Shown here: piece after piece, positions 1-6,740 of the stretch | Numbering within the stretch: the first letter of the stretch is position 1 | Layout: each line of letters starts with the position of its first letter | The notes under the pieces: generated by a model | The model's input: only the letters and a program-made list of their open reading frames with translations | Database searches by the model: none | Told to the model about the DNA's origin: nothing | Origin: Candidatus Solibacter sp. | GTDB lineage: Bacteria; Acidobacteriota; Terriglobia; Bryobacterales; Bryobacteraceae | Length of the DNA: 12,992 bases | Assembly: GCA_026394025.1 (NCBI GenBank) | Contig: JAPKZC010000138.1 | Span: forward strand, 3,907-16,898 | Direction of reading: 5' to 3' | Program-made: the position numbers and the translations under genes

Positions 1-109
1 CGGCGTCAGCCTGGTCACTCACGGAACCGGACAAGCCGCAGGAAGGTCGTGCCCAAACAGATGCTGCCAACTCGCAAACTGATCCTGCTAACGCGAAAAC
101 CTTCGTCAT
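1..109 (-). CDS. N-terminal start of a secreted/outer-membrane protein, probably another TonB-dependent receptor (runs off left edge)
   Basis: Reading the minus strand from 109, an ATG opens a frame that stays open to the window edge (36 full codons). The first residues look like a Sec signal peptide: Met-Thr-Lys, then a hydrophobic stretch rich in Val, Ala and Leu, ending in a plausible Ala cleavage site after about residue 20. The visible end, LSGSVSDQADA, resembles the first strand of the carboxypeptidase-regulatory-like domain that opens acidobacterial TonB-dependent receptors; compare IVGTVRDQSGA in the receptor at 1504-4518. A strong GGAGGG ribosome binding site sits six bases upstream. 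The 171 bases between this start and the EEP stop hold no other gene and no convincing terminator, so it may belong to the same transcription unit. Only the extreme N-terminus is visible, so the family call is tentative. Confidence 0.55.
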   Translation of the reverse strand, partial: MTKVFALAGSVCELAASVWARPSCGLSGSVSDQADA

Positions 110-114
110 TCCTA

Positions 115-120
115 CCCTCC
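115..120 (-). promoter_or_regulatory. Ribosome binding site for the gene starting at 109
   Basis: On the minus strand GGAGGG lies five bases from the ATG at 109-107 (GGAGG plus a six-base spacer), close to the ideal Shine-Dalgarno core and distance. It is the main reason for choosing this start and for calling a gene that is otherwise cut off by the window edge. Confidence 0.6.
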
Positions 121-280
121 TTAACATATGGGAACGCTGCTGCTCCTCCGCGCACCCTGAACCACAAGAGTAAAACACGTTATGAGCGGCTTCCCTGAAA
201 CCGCGTTTCTGTTTCCGCATCCCGCGGAGGGCTTCCAGATACTCGTAGCGAGCGTGCTGGCGTCGATTTGGAGATGCGTT

Positions 281-1039
281 CTACTCAACCTGAAGAATGG
301 TAAACACCGGAAAATGATCCGACGGATAACGCCCGGCGGTATTGAGCGTTACCGTGTGCGCCTGGACGGCATTGATCGCGCCGCGAAGGAAAACCCAATC
401 GATGCGCCGCCCGGTAGTGGAGCCGCTGAAGCCGCTGTTCGTGCCCTCCGGGCCGAACCGGAAGGGCGCGGTACTCCAAGCGTCCTTCATCTCCCGTTCC
501 AGCAGTTGAAAGGCCTCTCCCCCGGCTGGAGCGTTGAAATCGCCTGTCAGGATGAACGGCACGTCGCGGGGAAGCCGGGCAGCCCGCTCGGCGATAAGGC
601 GGACTCCGCGAAGCCGTGCATCCGCGTCTTCCGCCCGGTTGGGCAGGTGCGTATTGTAGTGATAGAAACGGCGCCCAGTCGCCTTGATCTCAAAGAGGCC
701 CCAGGTCACCATTCGCGGCAGGGCGACATTCCAGGACATACTGCCTGCAACGTCCGGCGTCTCGGAGAGCCAAAAATTCCCGGATTCCACCAGGCGCAGC
801 TTCGCAGTTTTGTAGAAGACGCCCATGTGCTCGTCCTCGTGGTTTCCCCGCCGGCTGATGCCGAACCACGTATACTCAGGGAGCTTCTCGACAATGTACT
901 GGCCCTGCAGTTCGAACAACTCCTGGGTACCCAGAAGATCCGGATCGAAGGAGCGGACCGTTTCGACAAACAGGTCGCGGCGCAGTTCCCAACGATTCGG
1001 CCCGTCGCCAGAAGCCGGGTAGCGGACGTTGAATGTCAT
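281..1039 (-). CDS. Endonuclease/exonuclease/phosphatase (EEP) family hydrolase, N-terminal leader apparently missing
   Basis: This is a metal-dependent phosphoesterase of the EEP (DNase I-like) fold; substrates in the family range from nucleic acids to phospholipids and phosphosugars, and this one is unknown. The complete motif set is visible: N4 in MTFNVRY, E40 in GTQE, H131 in NTHL, D167 and N169 in TGDFNA, D214 in RRIDWVF, and D241-H242 in SDHFPV. Overall it resembles the uncharacterised 'EEP-1' subgroup, which is often exported. The ATG at 1039 is the only start available but has no Shine-Dalgarno and begins directly on the first core strand. The same frame is open upstream to a stop at 1102-1100 and reads AAAGASAQTLRL just before the ATG, like the end of a signal peptide with an Ala-Ser-Ala cleavage site, yet no ATG, GTG or TTG precedes it. 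The gene follows the receptor stop by 46 bases. Catalytic identity is firm; start and location are uncertain. Confidence 0.85.
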   Translation of the reverse strand: MTFNVRYPASGDGPNRWELRRDLFVETVRSFDPDLLGTQELFELQGQYIVEKLPEYTWFGISRRGNHEDEHMGVFYKTAKLRLVESGNFWLSETPDVAGSMSWNVALPRMVTWGLFEIKATGRRFYHYNTHLPNRAEDADARLRGVRLIAERAARLPRDVPFILTGDFNAPAGGEAFQLLEREMKDAWSTAPFRFGPEGTNSGFSGSTTGRRIDWVFLRGAINAVQAHTVTLNTAGRYPSDHFPVFTILQVE

Positions 1040-1085
1040 CAGGCGTAGAGTCTGTGCCGAGGCGCCCGCGGCGGCGTCGGAACGG

Positions 1086-1553
1086 TTACCAAAGGAACTT
1101 CAATCCGAATTGCACCTGTCGCGGCGCGTTCGCTTGAGAGCTGACAATGCCGAACGACCCGGAAGTCACGCCGGTGGTCGGGTTACCGAAGCGCGGTGTG
1201 TTGAAGGCATTGAGCGCCTCCATGCGGAACTGGACCTTGAGGAACTCGCGCGGCACAAATTCCTTGAACAGGGACAGGTCGTAGTTGCGGACGCCGTCGC
1301 CGCGGATGTCGGCGATGCGCGGACTGACATTGCCGAGCGTGAACGCTGCCGGCTGGCTGAAGACGCTGGTATCAAACCACCGATTCAGGCGGCTTTGGGG
1401 TGAGCCGTCGAGATGGCCGCTCTGACCGTTATTGTTGGGCGCCGTCAGCATCGCGTAGAGTCCGGAAGTGTTCGACGCGGTCATCTGCAAGGGCGTGCCG
1501 GACTTACGGGAGACGATCCCGTTCACCTGCCAGTCGCCGATAACCGCATTCAC
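1086..1553 (-). pseudogene. C-terminal fragment of the frameshifted TonB-dependent receptor
   Basis: This holds the last ~155 residues of the receptor whose main part lies at 1504-4518. It is in a different frame but clearly the same gene. Just upstream its frame reads GRPFAANLHKAV and then continues NAVIGDWQVNG, exactly the order expected after the YEIPF strand of the main part. It includes the conserved final barrel strands (RMEALNAFNTPRFGNP) and ends FGLKFLW, with the aromatic C-terminal residue typical of outer-membrane barrel proteins recognised by BamA. The ATG at 1553 is internal and not a true start. The readable segment extends back to about 1593, where a TAG blocks this frame. It is not expected to be translated on its own, having no ribosome binding site at 1553. 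Confidence 0.85.
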
Positions 1554-4518
1554 GGCTTTGTGCAGATTCGCTGCGAAGGGCCGTCCCTTGTCCTAGGGGC
1601 TCAAAGGGGATCTCATACAGGAAGCTCATGATGAAGTTGTGGCGCTGCTCGGTGCTGGAAAGCGCTCGGCTATCGGCGATGTTGTAGTAGTCCTGGAAGC
1701 TCTCGCCCATATCAAAGGTCTTCGACCAAGTGTAAGATCCTTCAAACTGGACGCCATGCCACATGCGGTTCCGAGCCGAGATCAACATGCCGTGGTACCA
1801 GGACTTGCCGCCGGTATCCCGGCCGCCACCCTCCATGTCGCCGTACTGCGGGAAGGGCCTCAGCAATTGCCCACGGGTGACGGTGGGCGAATTTAGGATG
1901 CCGCGCTTGACGATGCCATAGAAAGGATTGGCGACCAGTTCGTTCAGCTTGGAGCCAAGCGCCAGGTACTCCGGGCGCAACTGGCTGGGTTTGATCGTCA
2001 GTGGCAATTCAAAGCCACGAGTCCCCACGTAACCGGTCTCAATGATCGTCTGTGCCGGCAATTCGTGCTGCAGGGTGAAGTTCCACTGCTGAGTCCATGG
2101 GGCCTTATCGGTGTAGAGAAGTGGGCGAATGTCGTCGCCGGTGCCGGAGAGCAGTCCTTCAGAGGTACCTGGTGGCACCGCAAACCCGTCAGGATACGGG
2201 TTGCTCAGTGTGTTGAGCGGGGTCATGCCGTCGAGGGACGAGATCCAGGAAGTCTCACCGCGGAACCCCCAGGGCGTGTCCGAGCCGGACGCTGCCTTAA
2301 GCGAAGGTGCGTAGACATGGGCATAGCCGCCGCGGAGCACCGTACGCTTCGAAAGTTGATAGGCCAGGCCGAGGCGCGGTGCGAAGTTACGGCTGTCCAG
2401 GCCAAACTGATAGCGATTGCGTCCATTCACACCCACGTAGACCAAGCCGCCGCGCAGATCGGGAAAGCCAGGCACTTTGTCCGCAAGAGGGGAGCGGACG
2501 TCCGGATCGAAGAAATTCAAGTGATCGAAACGTTCTGTCCGGGGGGTCTCGATGTCGTAGCGCAAGCCCAGGTTCAAGGTGAGGCGAGAAGTGACGCGCC
2601 AGTCGTCCTGAACATATCCGGCGAGATAGAAATTCTGGGCGGCTACGTTTTTGTAGAACGTGTACAGCTTGTTGCCGCTGTTACCCGTGCCGAGAAGCAG
2701 CGATGCGACACTGTTGCCGGCAGTGGAACTTGCGCTGAGCGGGTTCGGGCCCTGGGTGAATGTGGCGCTGAACGGAAAACTGCCGGACGGCGCTCTCGCC
2801 TCCCAGAGATTCGTCCGGATCATGCGGCCCTCAAACCCGACCTTGAGAGTGTGCTGCCCCAATGTGCGGTTCAGACTGGCGTTCAGGCTGTAGGAATTGA
2901 ACGCGGTGCGCCGGTGGTCTTGGCTGCCCAGCGTCTTGTAGCCACTGACCGTGAAATAGGGGAACATGGCCGGGGCGGCAGCGGTGTCGATCGCCTTCGG
3001 CAGCCCCAGGCTTGAGGGCACAAAGCCGAGACCTTGGTTACCGTAGGTGAACAGAGTTCGTGAAAAGCCGGTGCGGACGGTGAGAATAGCGGTCGGGGAC
3101 AGGGTGTTGCTGTATTCGGCGGCGACATTGTTGCCGCCATTGGTAGTCACGATGCGACCCTCGGCTACCGCAGTGTCCGGTGAGAACAGCATCGGCGGGC
3201 CGCTCAGCTGATCTCGGTGAGAGTAGCGTATGAATACCTTCTGAGCGGCTGTGGCGGGAAAAAGCCGAATATTTCCGGATTCGAAGTAAATCCCCAGGTT
3301 GTCCAAATCGAGTTGGGACGATCCGCTCTTGAAAAAATTGTTCAAGTTCGTATTGGCGTCACCCGTTTGGGTGGGAAGTGGATAATACCGGATCACGTTG
3401 AGGGCCACCGGGTTCAGACGCGAGGCCGGAATAACGTTGTTCGGGAATTGATCGCGGATGAATCCGCCGGCTGGATTGGCGCGGGTGCTATAAGGATCGA
3501 AGACGCGGACCAGTGTCGCGTTGCTGGCGCGGGTCTGTGAGAAATCGCCCGTCCGTTGCAGGGCCGTGGGTACGCTGTAGCCGGAACTGGTGAAGTTCCT
3601 TTCCCGGAGTCCCTCGAACGAACCCAGGAAAAAGGTCTTGTCTCTTTTAATGGGGCCGCTTAACGTGCCACCGTACTGGTTGCGCCGGAAACTGCCCAGC
3701 GCCTGCCCTGCACGGTTGGCAAAGAATCCATTCGCGTCGAGTACTGAATTCCTGACGAAATCGTAAGCGCTGCCGTGCAGCCGGTTGCTGCCTGATTTGT
3801 AGACAATGTTGAGGACGCTGCCGACACTGCGCCCGTACTCAGCCGAGAACGTGGCGCCCATCAATTTGAATTCCTGGATGGCGTCCACGGAGGGGAAGAT
3901 CGAGACTCCGGTGAATCCGTTGGCGGTAGGGTGGGCGGCAGGAACGCCGTCGATGACGATGTCCTGCAATTGGCGGCGGGTCCCGTAGACTGCCCAGTTC
4001 GACGCGTCTGCGCTATCGGTGGAAGTACTGCCCACAACGCCGGGGGTGAGGAAGATGAGCGAATAGACATTGCGCGTGTTCAGTGGAAGCTCGCGAATCT
4101 GGCGGTTGTTGACCACCTGGCCCATGGTCGAAGTTGTGGTCTCCAACTGCGATGCATTCGCGACAACTTCAATACGCTCGGCCGCCTCGCCCACGGACAG
4201 GCTCAAATCGATGACCGCGGTCTGATTCAGTTCCAGCGTGACCCCGCTGCGAATCGCTTTCTTGAAGCCTTGCGACGTGGCTTCCACGCGATACTGACCG
4301 ACTGAGAGCGGGACAGAAGTGAATTCGCCGCGCGCGTTCGACGTTGCACGGACAACGCGGTTCGTTTCCAGGTGAGTAATGATCACCTCAACACCGGGAA
4401 TGACGGCGCCGGATTGGTCCCTTACCGTGCCGACAATGGTGCTGGTCGAAGACTGCCCCGACAGCACCATCGCGAACATAGCAGCGAGGACACAAATGAA
4501 AGCCGTATTGTCACGCAT
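1504..4518 (-). CDS. TonB-dependent receptor with carboxypeptidase-regulatory-like N-terminal domain (5' five-sixths; frameshifted)
   Basis: Outer-membrane active-transport receptor of the large Oar-like type common in Acidobacteriota; the ligand is not evident. Residues 1-22 are a signal peptide. About 25-110 form a carboxypeptidase-regulatory-like beta-sandwich (IVGTVRDQSGAVIPGVEV). About 115-260 form the plug domain (RQIRELPLNTRNVYSL, then FSAEYGRSVGSVLNIVYKSG). The rest is beta-barrel strands, including YVQDDWRVTSRLTLNLGLRYD. From about residue 978 the sequence stops resembling the family, while the correct continuation is in another frame (1086-1593). The span 4518-1086 is 3433 bases, one more than a multiple of three, so a single inserted base explains it; the repaired protein would be 1143 residues, normal for the family. 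Removing one C from the plus-strand CCC at 1585-1587 restores PLGQGRPF. The start overlaps the sulfatase stop by eight bases with GAGGAG just upstream, implying translational coupling. It may be a pseudogene or a sequencing error. Confidence 0.9.
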   Translation of the reverse strand: MRDNTAFICVLAAMFAMVLSGQSSTSTIVGTVRDQSGAVIPGVEVIITHLETNRVVRATSNARGEFTSVPLSVGQYRVEATSQGFKKAIRSGVTLELNQTAVIDLSLSVGEAAERIEVVANASQLETTTSTMGQVVNNRQIRELPLNTRNVYSLIFLTPGVVGSTSTDSADASNWAVYGTRRQLQDIVIDGVPAAHPTANGFTGVSIFPSVDAIQEFKLMGATFSAEYGRSVGSVLNIVYKSGSNRLHGSAYDFVRNSVLDANGFFANRAGQALGSFRRNQYGGTLSGPIKRDKTFFLGSFEGLRERNFTSSGYSVPTALQRTGDFSQTRASNATLVRVFDPYSTRANPAGGFIRDQFPNNVIPASRLNPVALNVIRYYPLPTQTGDANTNLNNFFKSGSSQLDLDNLGIYFESGNIRLFPATAAQKVFIRYSHRDQLSGPPMLFSPDTAVAEGRIVTTNGGNNVAAEYSNTLSPTAILTVRTGFSRTLFTYGNQGLGFVPSSLGLPKAIDTAAAPAMFPYFTVSGYKTLGSQDHRRTAFNSYSLNASLNRTLGQHTLKVGFEGRMIRTNLWEARAPSGSFPFSATFTQGPNPLSASSTAGNSVASLLLGTGNSGNKLYTFYKNVAAQNFYLAGYVQDDWRVTSRLTLNLGLRYDIETPRTERFDHLNFFDPDVRSPLADKVPGFPDLRGGLVYVGVNGRNRYQFGLDSRNFAPRLGLAYQLSKRTVLRGGYAHVYAPSLKAASGSDTPWGFRGETSWISSLDGMTPLNTLSNPYPDGFAVPPGTSEGLLSGTGDDIRPLLYTDKAPWTQQWNFTLQHELPAQTIIETGYVGTRGFELPLTIKPSQLRPEYLALGSKLNELVANPFYGIVKRGILNSPTVTRGQLLRPFPQYGDMEGGGRDTGGKSWYHGMLISARNRMWHGVQFEGSYTWSKTFDMGESFQDYYNIADSRALSSTEQRHNFIMSFLYEIPFEPLGQGTALRSESAQSRECGYRRLAGERDRLP

Positions 4519-4528
4519 AAGACTCCTC
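4511..4528 (-). promoter_or_regulatory. Sulfatase stop / receptor start overlap with internal ribosome binding site
   Basis: On the minus strand GAGGAG (4528-4523) is followed after four bases by ATG (4518-4516), and the sulfatase stop TGA occupies 4513-4511, so the two genes overlap in ATGCGTGA. This fixes the receptor start and indicates that ribosomes finishing the sulfatase can re-initiate on the receptor. It ties the exported hydrolase and the outer-membrane receptor into one translationally coupled pair. Confidence 0.7.
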
Positions 4529-5011
4529 TAGCCTTTCTTCTTCCAGCGCCTGTTTAATTCGTTCGCTCTCTTCCGGCGTCATGCCGGCGGGAAACCGTAG
4601 TGCCGCATGCGGGCTCCCACGATCCCACTCCTCCATCTGCCGCGTGAGGCGCCGGCGAATCGAGGTGTACTTCGGTACTTCGAACAGGTTGTCGAGTTCA
4701 TGCGGATCGTTGCGGAGGTCATATAGCTCACCGCCACCTTCGTCATACCGGGCGAGTTTCCAATCCGGGGTGCGCCACATGGCCAGGCGATCATGGCCCT
4801 CCCATCCCTGGCAGGCGAAGACGTGGTCGCGCTTGGCGTCTTTCTCTCCGCGCCAAAGCGGCACAAGGCTGGCGCCTTGCAAGCCGCGTTCGGCGGGCAG
4901 GTTCAGCAGTTCAAGCGTAGTGGGCAGCAAGTCCACGCCGGAGACGCCGCTGCCGACTCTGGCGCCGGCGGGCAAACCACCGGGCGCGCGCATGATGAGC
5001 GGGACGCGCAT
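4511..5011 (-). pseudogene. C-terminal fragment of the broken sulfatase/phosphonate-monoesterase relative
   Basis: This fragment carries the C-terminal part of the alkaline-phosphatase-superfamily enzyme begun at 5882. In its frame the readable sequence extends upstream of the ATG at 5011 to about 5038 as FRFALYEPAMRVPLIMRAPGG, the standard segment after the active-site Asp-His motif of sulfatases. It continues through GVDLLPTTLELLNLP, DWKLARYDEGGGELYDLRNDPHELDNL and a charged C-terminal helix. The ATG at 5011 is an internal Met of the conserved AMRVPLI strand, not an initiation codon. The fragment lacks all nucleophile residues and cannot be active alone. Its last codons overlap the receptor start. 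Confidence 0.85.
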
Positions 5012-5882
5012 CGCGGGTTCGTATAATGCGAAACGAAAGTCTGTCCAGCAGACGGCCCACCAGCATGTCAGTGAACGAAACCATTCCGTAGTAGTGGGCC
5101 AGGATCAGCCGGATCTGATCGTCACTCAACCTGGACGCACCGGTCTCTTCCCAGGTGCGCCCCTGTTGTGCGGGCTTGCTGGCGTACTCGCCGGCACGGA
5201 AGGGTGGCAGTGGCAAGTCGGCGGGCTTGTACATGTTGTCGTAGGGCGCCGGCACAACCCAGGGATCATGGGCGCCGAACAAGTGCACCCAGGCGCAGAA
5301 GCGATTGTCCCTGTTCTCTTCAAGAAAGCGGGCTGTATTGCGGATAGTGAAGGCGTCCTGCGAGTGCTCAAGGTCCAGACCCGCCCGGCCCACCGCGTAG
5401 CGGTAGGGAGTCGGAACAAGCCGGGCCTTCCCGCGAGAGCCGATGATGGGGCTGGCGACATCCGCATAACCAAGGTCCGCCAGCCACTTCAGGTGCGGCT
5501 CAGTCCGGTACAGGCTGTTCCGGGGAACGTCGTTTACCTTGTAGCCATGGCGGCCAAGGATGTCGAAAATCGTGGCGCGGCCATCCGGCATGGGCACGCC
5601 GTTCTCGCGCACGCCGTGCGCGGGCACGTGCAAACCCGTCTGGATGGATGCGCGGGAAGGAGCGCAGGTGGTGCCCGTGCAATAGGCGTGAGTGAAGAGC
5701 ACGCCCTGACGGGAGAGCGCATCCAACCGCGGCGTGCGAACGAATGGATCGCCGTTGGCACCGAGGGCAAGGCCGCTATGCTGATCGGCGATGATGAATA
5801 GCAGGTTGCGCTGGCCGCTGTCCGGAACAGCGGCCGCGACCATCGAGGCAAGCGCCTGGCGGCGGGTCAGCAAAGCGGCCAT
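4911..5882 (-). CDS. Exported formylglycine-type sulfatase or phosphonate monoester hydrolase relative (N-terminal part; gene disrupted)
   Basis: Alkaline-phosphatase-superfamily hydrolase, N-terminal two thirds. TRRQALA at residues 6-12, followed by a short hydrophobic stretch, resembles a Tat export signal. Metal residues begin at D33-Q34 (LLFIIADQHSG), and C73 in TTCAPSRAS is the cysteine converted to formylglycine in this family. The middle reads AHDPWVVPAPYDNMYKP, as in sulfatases and in rhizobial phosphonate monoester hydrolases. Genuine sequence stops at about residue 281 (GRLLDRL); beyond that the frame reads out-of-family residues until 4911, while the correct continuation lies in another frame (4511-5038). 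The piece that should carry the metal-binding SDHGxxxGxH motif, roughly 25-30 residues, is absent from all frames, so this is a short deletion rather than a simple frameshift. AGGAAGG overlapping the phnX stop is its ribosome binding site, nine bases from phnX. Sulfate ester versus phosphonate ester specificity cannot be decided from sequence; the neighbours favour the latter. Confidence 0.85.
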   Translation of the reverse strand: MAALLTRRQALASMVAAAVPDSGQRNLLFIIADQHSGLALGANGDPFVRTPRLDALSRQGVLFTHAYCTGTTCAPSRASIQTGLHVPAHGVRENGVPMPDGRATIFDILGRHGYKVNDVPRNSLYRTEPHLKWLADLGYADVASPIIGSRGKARLVPTPYRYAVGRAGLDLEHSQDAFTIRNTARFLEENRDNRFCAWVHLFGAHDPWVVPAPYDNMYKPADLPLPPFRAGEYASKPAQQGRTWEETGASRLSDDQIRLILAHYYGMVSFTDMLVGRLLDRLSFRIIRTRDARPAHHARARWFARRRQSRQRRLRRGLAAHYA

Positions 5883-5891
5883 GATGCCTTC

Positions 5892-6716
5892 CTACGGCCG
5901 CTCGCCGCGAACGATCCGGGCTGAGATCTCATCGACCACAGGGATCAGGTCCGCGGTGCCATCGATGATGTAGTGCGGACCCTTGGCTGCCAGGCGCCCT
6001 CGGGCAGCCCCGATCGCTTCGCCGAGTTGCGCGGCCGACAACTGTTCCACCGCTGCCTTTGAGAGTCCGACTTCGTTTCCGTGGCGCAGGACCGACACCG
6101 CCCACATACCGGCGGCGTGCGCTTCCTCAACATCGGCCAGGGTATCGCCCACCTTCACGAAGGTTGACATCGGATAGACATTCAACTGCTTCGCAGCATA
6201 GTGCGCCATCCAAGGCGCGGGACGTCCCTTACCCACCTGGTCGGGGCACACCCAGAGGTCCGGCGTGTAACCGCCTTCGCCTGCCAGCCGGATCAGGTCC
6301 CCCATCATTCCGGTGTCGAACCCGGTGGTGTTGGCGATCTTGATGCCGCGGCAGCGGAGTTGCTTCACCACCTCCGGGACTCCGGGGATGACGTCGCAGT
6401 GGCGAGGGAGCACCTCCATCTGGAGCGGCGTGAACTCATCGTAGAGCTTGTCCAGGTCGGCTCGCGTAGCAGGCGCTCCGTTGGCCTTCGCCCAACGCTC
6501 GCTTATGAGAGGTTCGTTGAGCATGGTCCAGATGTGGTCCTTCTTGTGGGTCCCCATCGGTTTCCTGGCATCCGCCTCACTGACGGTCACGCCGTGGCGG
6601 GCGAACAGTTCGACGAAGGCGACCACCGGCCCACGGCTGCCGTAGTCGAGCGTCGTGCCGGAAATGTCAAAGATCACGGCGCGAACGCCGGTCACAGTCT
6701 GCGTAGTATTGCTCAT
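5892..6716 (-). CDS. phnX: Phosphonoacetaldehyde hydrolase (phosphonatase)
   Basis: Cytoplasmic HAD-superfamily enzyme that cleaves the C-P bond of phosphonoacetaldehyde, giving acetaldehyde and phosphate through a lysine Schiff base and a phospho-aspartate. Visible residues: D17 in VIFDISGTT is the nucleophile; K58 in PMGTHKKDHI matches the Schiff-base lysine of the family's PMGxxKxDH cap motif; T130-T131 lie in IANTTGF; R165 is in GRPAPWM, which is nearly diagnostic for phosphonatases; D191 and D195 are in VGDTLADVEEA. At 274 residues it has the usual length. One oddity is that the nucleophile motif reads D-I-S-G-T-T instead of the typical D-W-A-G-T-T; the defining loss of the second Asp is kept. 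The start has AGGAG (6722-6726) five bases upstream. It lies 24 bases after the dehydrogenase stop and nine bases before the sulfatase, so it is co-transcribed. No aminotransferase (PhnW) partner is in the window. Confidence 0.93.
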   Translation of the reverse strand: MSNTTQTVTGVRAVIFDISGTTLDYGSRGPVVAFVELFARHGVTVSEADARKPMGTHKKDHIWTMLNEPLISERWAKANGAPATRADLDKLYDEFTPLQMEVLPRHCDVIPGVPEVVKQLRCRGIKIANTTGFDTGMMGDLIRLAGEGGYTPDLWVCPDQVGKGRPAPWMAHYAAKQLNVYPMSTFVKVGDTLADVEEAHAAGMWAVSVLRHGNEVGLSKAAVEQLSAAQLGEAIGAARGRLAAKGPHYIIDGTADLIPVVDEISARIVRGERP

Positions 6717-6740
6717 GGTTTCTCCTGAAATAAAGTACTG

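Noticed and set aside
1..171. Plus-strand open frame from the left edge to a TAA near 171
   Set aside because: No start visible and no recognisable protein. The minus strand here carries a ribosome binding site and signal peptide, so the plus frame is probably its shadow.
197..209. Small inverted repeat GAAAC-CGC-GTTTC downstream of the EEP gene as a terminator
   Set aside because: Only five base pairs, a three-base loop and no T-run on the minus strand; too weak to call.
182..1048. Plus-strand open frame (288 codons) opposite the EEP gene
   Set aside because: The opposite strand encodes all EEP catalytic motifs; the plus-strand product resembles nothing.
2065..3015. Plus-strand open frame (316 codons) inside the receptor
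   Set aside because: Antisense shadow of barrel strands, with no ribosome binding site or domain.
4581..5801. Long plus-strand open frame (406 codons) opposite the sulfatase
   Set aside because: Antisense to both recognisable sulfatase fragments. Its translation is low-complexity Arg/Gly/Ala-rich with no family motif.
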